From positions 1 through 5,129 of the forward strand of contig DAOWGJ010000009.1 of the NCBI GenBank assembly GCA_030637505.1: a stretch of 5,129 nt of DNA. The letters run 5' to 3'. Shown one piece after another: positions 1 through 5,129 of the stretch. Each line of letters opens with the position of its first letter. Position 1 is the stretch's first letter. A program made the position numbers and the translations under genes. This DNA is from Holophagae bacterium (GTDB lineage Bacteria > Acidobacteriota > Thermoanaerobaculia > Thermoanaerobaculales > Sulfomarinibacteraceae). The notes under the pieces are model-generated. The model was given only the letters and a program-made list of their open reading frames with translations, was not told where the DNA came from and searched no databases.

Positions 1-880
1 CGTGCGGCGGATTCGCGCCAAAGATCCGAGCCATCTCGAGGACGCCGGCGCACCCCGAAGCGTTGTCCTCCGCTCCGGGCGCGGCGGCCTGAGGGTCCTC
101 CGAGGTCGAGTCATAATGACCGCCGACAATGTGCCACTCGTCTGGTCGGGCGATTCCGACGAGGGTCCCAACGACATTGTGAACCTCACGCCCTCCCAAC
201 GAGAAACCAGGTGTCGTCACGGTCATGCCGGGCATGGCCGACAGTTGCTGGGCAATCCAATTCTCTGCGTCGAAAATGCCGTCGCCATAAGAATAGCGGT
301 TGTATGACGCCAGTGTTTCGAGGTCTGCAAACCACCTGGCCTGGTCAACCTCGTCGACGAGACCCTGGGTCGATTCTCCAAACTGACGTGCCCGTTTCTG
401 CGGTGAGTTGTCGGCCTGCAGGATCACGGTCACCGGCAGAGGTAACGGTTCTGCTCTCGAATCACGGAGGAAGAGGGCCAATTCCGGGTCGTCTGTCTGT
501 CGAAGGTGGATGACCTCGAACCGGCGATGGCGAAGGAGTGACTGGACCAAGTCGTTCCACTCTCGGCGGTTCGTCTCCCCGCGGATCAACCTGATACGGC
601 CTGCGTCGATATCGGTGAAGATCTCGTCGATGTCGTGACCGAGGTTGCGTGCCTCAGCAATGAGATTCGGGCTCCCGCACAGCAACAGGTCGCCGCCCAT
701 CTCGACCCACCAGCGGGCGCCGTCGACATTCTTGGCCAATTCGGTCCGTTCGAATCCCACTCGATCGATGTCGATGACGGCGCAGGTGTCGAATGCCGCG
801 ACAGGGGTGGCGAACGCGATGAGAACAGCCAGAACTCCTTGTCTGACCCACGTTCGTTGTTCTGTCAACCGGACTCTCAA
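1..880 (-). CDS. Secreted M28-family zinc peptidase, N-terminal part (cut by left edge)
   Basis: This is the first 293 codons of an M28 (aminopeptidase S / leucine aminopeptidase-like) metallopeptidase, which would hydrolyse peptides outside the cytoplasmic membrane with two zinc ions. I chose TTG at 880 because GGGAGG lies 6 nt upstream and the resulting N-terminus is a signal peptide: basic residues, then a hydrophobic run at about 15-27, then VAA near 27-29. The first in-frame ATG is residue 61 and would discard that signal. Residues about 30-160 look like a propeptide or accessory region that I do not recognise. The catalytic domain begins near 230 (NVVGTLVGIARPDEWHIVGGHYDS). His255 is the expected first zinc ligand, Asp257 the residue that supports it, and Asp272 in PGAEDNASG the bridging zinc ligand. 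The remaining zinc ligands and the catalytic Glu lie beyond the window, so activity cannot be fully judged. It follows the phosphoesterase gene by 73 bp on the same strand. Family assignment is firm; substrate is unknown. Confidence 0.9.
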   Translation of the reverse strand, partial: MRVRLTEQRTWVRQGVLAVLIAFATPVAAFDTCAVIDIDRVGFERTELAKNVDGARWWVEMGGDLLLCGSPNLIAEARNLGHDIDEIFTDIDAGRIRLIRGETNRREWNDLVQSLLRHRRFEVIHLRQTDDPELALFLRDSRAEPLPLPVTVILQADNSPQKRARQFGESTQGLVDEVDQARWFADLETLASYNRYSYGDGIFDAENWIAQQLSAMPGMTVTTPGFSLGGREVHNVVGTLVGIARPDEWHIVGGHYDSTSEDPQAAAPGAEDNASGCAGVLEMARIFGANPPH

Positions 881-886
881 AACAAA

Positions 887-892
887 CCTCCC
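887..892 (-). promoter_or_regulatory. Ribosome binding site deciding the TTG start of the M28 gene
   Basis: On the minus strand GGGAGG sits 6 nt upstream of TTG at 880. No ATG or GTG in the same frame gives both a proper spacing and an intact signal peptide, so this site fixes the start. Confidence 0.65.
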
Positions 893-906
893 AGAGACTC
901 GAGGCC

Positions 907-912
907 ATTCTA
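907..912 (-). promoter_or_regulatory. Possible -10 box for the M28 peptidase gene
   Basis: TAGAAT (5 of 6 to TATAAT) lies on the minus strand 26 nt before the TTG start, inside the 73-bp gap after the phosphoesterase gene. No hexamer resembling TTGACA is found 16-18 nt further upstream, so this is only a weak candidate. The gap also holds no convincing terminator, so readthrough from the upstream operon remains possible. Confidence 0.25.
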
Positions 913-953
913 GCCCAACCTTTGTCGGGATCTTCGACCCGCTTCCCGCGCCC

Positions 954-1880
954 CTATGGTCGTCGAGCTTCCCACGGGTAGGTGACGTATCGCCAATCAA
1001 CACGGCCATCACGCAGTGTAATGACTCCGTAGCCGTTGCGGGTTCCGTGCCAGGCGCCCCGCCACCACTTGCCGCACACCGCGCCGCCGGTGATAAAGGT
1101 GGTGCCACGCCACCGAAGCAACTCGTCAACATGGAGATGGCCCTGGAGGACCAGAAGCAGGTTGTGCTCGGAGAAACGGTCGAGCACTTCGAGGTTGTTG
1201 GTGACGATCCTGTTGGCAGGCGCTGCGGCGGCGGCCCCCATGGTCCTCTGATAGAAGCCGGTCAGCAACGGCAAATGTGAGGCCACCACGATTGGTTCCC
1301 CCTGGGGAATCCGGGCAATGGTGTGATCGAGCCACTCCAGTTGTTGGCTGTCGATAAAGCCGCGGTATTTGAGATCACCGCCGGTGATGTCAACCGAATC
1401 GAGAAGGATGAAATGCACGCCGCCGGCATCGAAGGCCCGGTAGGTGCGGGCAAGCTTGAAATGTTCGAGAAACTGGCGCCTGGGATCGTCACTCGGTCGG
1501 CTGCCGTCTTCGGGGAGTGCGGCCACCAGGTCGTGGTTGCCGAGGACCGGGTATGGCTGTGGCGAGATCGTATGATGCATCTCGAGATAGGTCCGCCAGC
1601 GGGGCGCCACAGTTAGGGCTGAGGATTGGAAGCCGTCGGTGATCAGGTCGCCGCCGGCCAAGACGAGATCTGCATGTTCACGGTTGATCGCCCGGGCGGC
1701 GATTTCGAGGGCCTGAGGGGTCTGCCACTCGGTGCGGGCGTGGATGTCGGTGAAAAAGACAATCCTGAGCGGGCTTGTGGCGCCCCGTGCCGACCACGAG
1801 GCGCAGCCTGGAAGGGCGCAGGAAACCGCGGAAAGGCCTCCCAGCTGGAGGAAGCGACGGCGGGTTTGGAGGGCTGTCAT
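954..1880 (-). CDS. Tat-exported calcineurin-like metallophosphoesterase, putative lipoprotein
   Basis: This 308-residue protein is a calcineurin-like phosphoesterase that should hydrolyse phosphoester bonds using two metal ions. The metal-site motifs occur in family order: DIH (Asp45, His47), GGDLITD (Asp78), GNHD (Asn115, His116), SHLP (His202) and GHLH (His248, His250). All expected ligands are present, so it looks catalytically complete. The N-terminus has a twin-arginine signal, TRRRFLQ at 6-12, followed by a short hydrophobic segment and LPGC at 23-26. Cys26 could be lipidated, although Pro in the lipobox is not ideal. Export folded with its metals would place it in the periplasm or on a membrane surface. 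Its ATG overlaps the stop of the VanZ gene as ATGA, and no clear Shine-Dalgarno is seen, which suggests translational coupling. The substrate (phospholipid, nucleotide or envelope phosphate) cannot be told from the sequence. Confidence 0.93.
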   Translation of the reverse strand: MTALQTRRRFLQLGGLSAVSCALPGCASWSARGATSPLRIVFFTDIHARTEWQTPQALEIAARAINREHADLVLAGGDLITDGFQSSALTVAPRWRTYLEMHHTISPQPYPVLGNHDLVAALPEDGSRPSDDPRRQFLEHFKLARTYRAFDAGGVHFILLDSVDITGGDLKYRGFIDSQQLEWLDHTIARIPQGEPIVVASHLPLLTGFYQRTMGAAAAAPANRIVTNNLEVLDRFSEHNLLLVLQGHLHVDELLRWRGTTFITGGAVCGKWWRGAWHGTRNGYGVITLRDGRVDWRYVTYPWEARRP

Positions 1881-3133
1881 GGTCGTGAACTCGAGTTAAA
1901 CGATACGGCCCTCCGGCCGAGGGCCTGGTTAGCTGCAATCAGTGCCAGCATCAGGGCCACCATCAGTATTCGGAGGCGGCCCTCGTTCAACCGGGTGATC
2001 AGGTGGGCTGCGACCTTGCTCTCGAATTTGAAATCGGGCAACGCTGCGGCTTCCATCGTGATCCGGCGTTTCTTGGGCAGCTCGTACCCGGCGAGGTTCT
2101 CGGTCACCGGAAAGAACGAGCTGATGATCCGGTCCTCTCCCTGTGCGATGCTCATGTGCCGCCGGTAAAGACCAGGGTCATCGCTGTTCTCGTGGGCGAG
2201 ATTGATGTTGCGGGAACGGCTGAAGAAATGCACCCGCGCTTCATAGGCAAACGGCGTGTGACCGGGGTTGTGCGTCCTCAGGAATTGGCCGTATCGCTTG
2301 CGGTGGGCGGCGAGGTCCGCGATGATTTCGGAGTCGATATTGAGGTCGAGATCCGAGAGTTCTGACAGGGTGAGGCGCGAGAAAAAGGTACCGATGCCCG
2401 GGACCTCGTGGCGGTGGCCGTACTCAACGATGACGTCCTCGTGGTCTACAACAGACCACGGCAGGTACGCATCGATCGTGCCGATACGGGCTGGGGTCGC
2501 GGCCAGGAAGAGGGTCAGCAGGGCGACCAAGGCTGCCGCCAACCGGGTGAGCAGGCGAAGATCGCGGAGACTGGGTGCGGACCGGGGTACCAGGGGCGGT
2601 AGACCCTTGGCGAGGGCGATGACGGCCAACGAGCAGGCGCCGGCATTGATCCAAATGTCGCGAAAGTCGAAATACCGGCGAGGCGTGAGCCACTGCACGA
2701 ACTCGTCGAAACAACCGACGGCGGCGCCCAGCAGCGCAGCAGCTGGGTAAACCACCCAGGACCGTATTCGAAATCCGAGAGCATGAGCCAGGAACAGTGC
2801 GAGAACACCGTATTCGACGAGGTGAACAGCCTCTTCGGGCCGTGACCATAAGCGGCCGGCCCACCAGATTGCGATCGTGGTCACAGCCGCCAACCAGAGG
2901 ACCCGTTGCCATTCGAGAGGCGAGGACCTTCGGTGGAGCAGGAAACCCGCGAGCCCAGCGCCTCCGATGAGGGCGGTGACTGTGGCGTATCCAAAGACCT
3001 GCGAACCAGCGTGCGCGGCGACCCATTCCTGTACCTTCCGGATGACCGGAATGGTGGCGAAGATCAGCAGCCTCCACGAGGTTGCGCCGAACCACGCTTT
3101 GAGTTCCCCGGACCGGTCTCGTTCAGCCCGCAT
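1877..3133 (-). CDS. VanZ-family membrane protein with large extracytoplasmic C-terminal domain
   Basis: This is a 418-residue polytopic membrane protein. The VanZ core spans about residues 78-178: Glu101 and His104 in the PEEAVHLVEYGVLALF segment, then CFDEFVQWLTPRR (141-153) with Asp143-Glu144 and Gln147, then DFRDIWINAGA (156-166). These acidic and polar positions are the ones conserved in VanZ proteins. Hydrophobic segments fall near 48-66, 78-94, 104-120, 124-142, 158-178, 195-213 and 387-404. The roughly 173 residues between the last two (about 214-386) are soluble, rich in charged and aromatic residues, and presumably outside the membrane. I do not recognise that domain. Most VanZ proteins are far shorter (about 130-200 residues). 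VanZ itself confers low-level teicoplanin resistance in enterococci, but the function of distant homologues is mostly unknown, so no resistance role is claimed. GGAGAT lies 10 nt before the ATG. The gene overlaps the DUF502 gene by 11 bp upstream and the phosphoesterase gene by 4 bp downstream. Confidence 0.9.
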   Translation of the reverse strand: MRAERDRSGELKAWFGATSWRLLIFATIPVIRKVQEWVAAHAGSQVFGYATVTALIGGAGLAGFLLHRRSSPLEWQRVLWLAAVTTIAIWWAGRLWSRPEEAVHLVEYGVLALFLAHALGFRIRSWVVYPAAALLGAAVGCFDEFVQWLTPRRYFDFRDIWINAGACSLAVIALAKGLPPLVPRSAPSLRDLRLLTRLAAALVALLTLFLAATPARIGTIDAYLPWSVVDHEDVIVEYGHRHEVPGIGTFFSRLTLSELSDLDLNIDSEIIADLAAHRKRYGQFLRTHNPGHTPFAYEARVHFFSRSRNINLAHENSDDPGLYRRHMSIAQGEDRIISSFFPVTENLAGYELPKKRRITMEAAALPDFKFESKVAAHLITRLNEGRLRILMVALMLALIAANQALGRRAVSFNSSSRP

Positions 3134-3845
3134 CGTTCACCGGATCTCCGGGCGGGTGGACGAGGAAGCTCTCGTGACCCATCGGACCGTGGGGCGCGCT
3201 GGGAGTCAGCACGCCGCACGACAAGATGAAGCGAATGGCCTCGTCAACCGTGAGCTCGAGGGAGATAACCTCCTCTTCGGGCACCATGACCGTCCACCCG
3301 GTGATCGGTGTCGGCGAGGTTGGCACGAACACGGCCAGGAGCTTCGATCCGGTGTGTTTGGCCACCTTTTGCAGCCCGTCCGAGGTGGCGAACCCGAGTG
3401 AGTAGCACCCACGCCTCGGGTATTCGATCGCCACGACTCGCTGAAACTGCATGTCTTCCTCGGCGAAAATGAAACCGGAAATCTGCTTGGCGTGCGGATA
3501 GATCGACCCGATGACCGGAAGACTCGATATGCCGGTGTCTATTCGTGAGAGCAGACGGCGTCCCACGAAGGTCGTCAGCACTTTGCCGAGCAGGTACACG
3601 GCCAGGACGGCGAACACCAGGGCGGCCGCGATCCCGATCCAATCCGCCCAGCCCGGGAACTCCTCGAGCGGTGTCAGCCCCGCGACCAGGTCGGTCAGTT
3701 TCTTGCCCAGCGGCACGCTGATCGGCGACAGCACGAGGCGCCAGATGATCCGCAGAACGATCACCGTCAGGACCAACGGAAAGAGGGCGATAAAACCGGT
3801 CACGAGGGCGCGGCGGTGTGGGTGGTGTTGCTTTTCGGTCTGCAT
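3123..3845 (-). CDS. DUF502 family integral membrane protein
   Basis: This 240-residue protein matches the DUF502 family along its length. It has a basic N-terminus, a first membrane segment near 14-36, a second near 69-90, then the family signature SSLPVIGSIYPHAKQ (107-121), EYPRRG (141-146), VFVPTSPTPITGW (172-184), VPEEEVISLELTVDEA (188-203) and the closing SCGV (209-212). The region after the second helix is probably a cytoplasmic domain. The molecular role of DUF502 proteins is not established. The N-terminal region is consistent with a two-helix hairpin anchoring the C-terminal domain. The last 28 or so residues, beyond the usual family end, are Pro/Gly/His-rich and overlap the start of the VanZ gene by 11 bp. 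It is the first gene of the apparent minus-strand operon and has a strong GGGGAG site 6 nt upstream of its ATG, with a possible promoter about 65 nt upstream. Confidence 0.93.
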   Translation of the reverse strand: MQTEKQHHPHRRALVTGFIALFPLVLTVIVLRIIWRLVLSPISVPLGKKLTDLVAGLTPLEEFPGWADWIGIAAALVFAVLAVYLLGKVLTTFVGRRLLSRIDTGISSLPVIGSIYPHAKQISGFIFAEEDMQFQRVVAIEYPRRGCYSLGFATSDGLQKVAKHTGSKLLAVFVPTSPTPITGWTVMVPEEEVISLELTVDEAIRFILSCGVLTPSAPHGPMGHESFLVHPPGDPVNDAG

Positions 3846-3851
3846 GGGCTT

Positions 3852-3857
3852 CTCCCC
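3852..3857 (-). promoter_or_regulatory. Ribosome binding site of the DUF502 gene
   Basis: On the minus strand GGGGAG (followed by A) lies 6 nt upstream of the ATG at 3845. It supports that start and fits the first gene of an operon. Confidence 0.7.
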
Positions 3858-3910
3858 GACGGCTCTTCCAACAGCGGTCGAATTGACGCCGAAGGATCCA
3901 TCGACCGGTG

Positions 3911-3916
3911 ATTGTA
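3911..3916 (-). promoter_or_regulatory. Possible -10 box for the DUF502-VanZ-phosphoesterase operon
   Basis: TACAAT on the minus strand differs from TATAAT at one position and is preceded directly by TG. It would give a 5' leader of about 60 nt. The expected -35 region, near 3933-3940, holds GGTGAC/TCGGTG-like bases that match TTGACA poorly, so activation or another sigma factor might be needed, or the call may be wrong. Confidence 0.3.
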
Positions 3917-4118
3917 CAGTTATCCCGATGTAGTCACCGAGGATCCACGCTCGCCGCTGCCTCTCGATCTGGTGAACCCTCGCGGAAACCGACGGCTCGA
4001 TTTCACACGGTGACTATGTTCCAGCGGTATCAACGAGGGCTGCATGACATCGATCGCACCTGATTCAAAAACCATGCACGTATTGCGACAATGTGTCACT
4101 TAGAACCATCGTGAGGCC

Positions 4119-4147
4119 TTGACAACATGGCCCACGAGACATAAGTT
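4119..4147 (+). promoter_or_regulatory. Candidate promoter of the C10 peptidase gene
   Basis: TTGACA at 4119-4124 is a perfect -35 hexamer. After a 17-nt spacer comes TAAGTT at 4142-4147, which matches TATAAT at only three positions, at the edge of an AT-rich patch. Transcription would start near 4154 and leave a leader of about 175 nt before the coding region. The -35 box and spacing are good and the -10 is poor. Confidence 0.4.
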
Positions 4148-4189
4148 ATTTTGCAGTTGATACAACGAAAGGAGACGGGGGTTCAGCTC

Positions 4190-4229
4190 GGTGCCGGGGG
4201 CATCGGGTTGATAACCAAGTGCCGGCATC
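4190..4229 (+). other. Stem-loop 1 in the putative C10 leader
   Basis: Bases 4190-4197 (GGTGCCGG) can pair with 4222-4229 (CCGGCATC) to give 8 bp including one G-U. Inside it, GGTT (4206-4209) pairs with AACC (4213-4216) around a GAT loop. The arms also contain a near direct repeat, GTGCCGG followed by GCATC or CATC, at 4191-4204 and 4219-4229. There is no U-tract, so it is not an intrinsic terminator. Confidence 0.35.
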
Positions 4230-4239
4230 AGGAGTCGCG

Positions 4240-4261
4240 CCCGTTTGGTCAGAAAAACGGG
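4240..4261 (+). other. Stem-loop 2 in the putative C10 leader
   Basis: CCCGTTT (4240-4246) and AAACGGG (4255-4261) form a perfect 7-bp stem with an 8-nt loop. The sequence after it is TTACGGC, so it is not a terminator. The same 5' arm is also complementary to a second AAACGGG at 4314-4320, next to the start of the C10 gene. Confidence 0.45.
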
Positions 4262-4317
4262 TTACGGCTTTGCGATGGGGTGCTTGTCTGATGAACGCCA
4301 TTTGCGGCAACAGAAAC

Positions 4318-4323
4318 GGGGGG
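4318..4323 (+). promoter_or_regulatory. Likely ribosome binding site of the C10 peptidase gene
   Basis: A run of six G residues lies 7 nt before ATG at 4331, a workable spacing. It is only 1 nt from the in-frame ATG at 4325, so 4331 is the preferred start. A G run is an imperfect anti-16S match, so the site is tentative. Confidence 0.4.
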
Positions 4324-4330
4324 TATGGGG

Positions 4331-5129
4331 ATGTGTGCTGAACGCAATTTGTTTCGTGGGCGTTGGTGTCTGGTGGGACTTTTGATCTGGGTGGCGTGGG
4401 CCAGTTCGGGCGTGTTCGCAGCAGAGGTCTCCGTGGAGACCGCTGGGCAGGTCGCCATCAACCACATGAACACTTTTCTGATGGAATCGACAGCCTCGGA
4501 AGGGCCGCAGCCGAAGCTGCTGGGCCACCAGGATATCGCGCAGGTGTTTGTCGAATCCTACCGAGGTGAGGTGGCTTACTACGTGTTCAATCTTGCGCCG
4601 GAAGGCTGGGTGGCCGTAGGCGCGGACGACGTGGCGACTCCCATACTGGCCTATTCCGAGCGAGGGTTCTATATTGAGGACCAACACCCACCGGCCTTCG
4701 ATGCCTGGATGAACGGCCTCGCGGAGACCATCCATCAGGCGAAGGAGGCCCATCTGGCAACCTCCGAAGAGACCGCGCAGGAGTGGTCCATGCTCGAACT
4801 ACCGACAGAATCCTACTTGGTGGAATATGAAAGAAGCCGGGAGAAAACGGCGCCGGAGGGAGTCAAGGCGGCCTTCTATCTTCTGTGGACGGCATGGGAC
4901 CAGGGGATGTCGTTCCCGATCGACTACAACATGTACTGCCCGTGCGTGACGTGGGACCCCCTCTTCGGATGTGTGAAACGAACTCCGACGGGGTGCGTCG
5001 CCACTGCGATGGCCCAGATCATGATGTACTGGCAGTGGCCGCTGCAGGGAACGGGATCCCACTGCTATGACGATGACACCTACGGCGAACAGTGTGAAGA
5101 TTTTGGAAATACAACCTATGACTGGCTGA
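4331..5129 (+). CDS. Secreted C10-family (streptopain-like) cysteine peptidase, N-terminal part (cut by right edge)
   Basis: The window holds the first 266 codons of a C10 peptidase, an exported papain-fold cysteine endopeptidase made as an inactive precursor. Residues 1-30 are a signal peptide: basic start, hydrophobic run about 13-24, and VFA before a likely cleavage at 30/31. Residues about 33-135 resemble the streptopain inhibitory propeptide, with AYYVFNLAPEGWVAVGADD (82-100), PILAYSERG (104-112) and the following W-containing helix. A linker to about 178 leads to the mature domain: LLWTAWDQG (184-192), an N-Y-CPC stretch, then TPTGCVATAMAQIMMYW (218-234), in which Cys222 is the expected nucleophile. 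The catalytic His and the rest of the domain lie outside the window. Extra cysteines at 203, 205, 214, 245 and 255 could form disulfides. The in-frame ATG at 4325 is an alternative start; an in-frame stop at 4292-4294 limits extension further upstream. It is transcribed away from the minus-strand operon and may be controlled separately. Confidence 0.92.
   Translation, partial: MCAERNLFRGRWCLVGLLIWVAWASSGVFAAEVSVETAGQVAINHMNTFLMESTASEGPQPKLLGHQDIAQVFVESYRGEVAYYVFNLAPEGWVAVGADDVATPILAYSERGFYIEDQHPPAFDAWMNGLAETIHQAKEAHLATSEETAQEWSMLELPTESYLVEYERSREKTAPEGVKAAFYLLWTAWDQGMSFPIDYNMYCPCVTWDPLFGCVKRTPTGCVATAMAQIMMYWQWPLQGTGSHCYDDDTYGEQCEDFGNTTYDWL

Larger units (their letters stand above)
3846..4330. 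other. Divergent intergenic region
   Basis: This 485-bp stretch separates the minus-strand operon from the plus-strand C10 peptidase gene. I find no convincing gene in it. It contains a -10-like site facing left, a consensus -35 facing right, an AT-rich patch at 4141-4170 (22 of 30 bases A or T, against GC-rich surroundings), two stem-loops at 4190-4261, and a 9-bp inverted repeat at 3931-3939 and 4008-4016. The part from about 4041 to 4170 is clearly richer in A and T than the flanking genes, as expected for promoter DNA. Confidence 0.75.

Noticed and set aside
924..938. Possible terminator after the phosphoesterase gene
   Set aside because: Only a 4-bp stem (GTCG/CGAC) forms and no U-tract follows it on the minus strand.
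635..2168. Long plus-strand open frames opposite the M28, phosphoesterase and VanZ genes
   Set aside because: They are shadows typical of high-GC DNA; the minus-strand frames carry the recognisable family motifs.
4044..4103. Small plus-strand ORF of 19 codons with GAGGG 4 nt upstream
   Set aside because: It lies before the candidate promoter, has no recognisable product and is short enough to occur by chance.
4266..4273. GCAAAGCC on the minus strand, reminiscent of the c-di-GMP-I riboswitch core
   Set aside because: The other conserved blocks and stems of that riboswitch are missing around it, and there is no minus-strand gene immediately downstream.
4288..4317. Hammerhead-ribozyme-like core words CTGATGA and GAAAC
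   Set aside because: The bases between them do not form a stem II starting next to the core, and no flanking helices I or III with a cleavage site were found.
4275..4385. Short out-of-frame ORF overlapping the start of the C10 gene
   Set aside because: It has no good ribosome binding site and is best explained as a chance frame; a regulatory upstream ORF is possible but unsupported.
4249..4753. Minus-strand open frames opposite the C10 gene
   Set aside because: They read through the reverse of a clear peptidase coding region and resemble no protein family.

Overview
The window carries a GC-rich bacterial segment with four minus-strand genes and one plus-strand gene, arranged divergently around an intergenic region of about 485 bp. 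No rRNA, tRNA, CRISPR array, insertion sequence or integrase is visible. The taxon cannot be fixed from sequence alone. High GC, a Tat-exported putative lipoprotein, and secreted M28 and C10 peptidases point to a Gram-negative, protein-degrading environmental bacterium. An Acidobacteriota-like or similar lineage is possible, but that is inference.

Minus strand, read right to left: a DUF502 membrane protein (3845-3123), a VanZ-family membrane protein with an unusual extra extracytoplasmic domain (3133-1877), a Tat-signal calcineurin-like metallophosphoesterase (1880-954), and the N-terminal 293 residues of a secreted M28 zinc peptidase (880 to the left edge). The first three overlap by 11 and 4 bp and look like one translationally coupled operon. 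The M28 gene follows after 73 bp and starts with TTG behind a good ribosome binding site. It could be read through from the operon or use its own weak promoter.

Plus strand: from 4331 to the right edge lies the first 266 residues of a C10 (streptopain-like) cysteine peptidase with signal peptide, propeptide and catalytic Cys. Its upstream region has a consensus -35 box in an AT-rich patch and a possible leader of about 175 nt with two stem-loops. One loop arm could alternatively pair with the bases overlapping the ribosome binding site.

Everything recognisable acts at or beyond the cytoplasmic membrane: two polytopic membrane proteins, one exported phosphoesterase and two secreted peptidases. 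This suggests a cell-envelope and secreted-hydrolase neighbourhood. No known defence, mobile or biosynthetic system is present. The less ordinary items are the VanZ extra domain, the compact three-gene membrane operon and the possible regulatory leader of the C10 peptidase.
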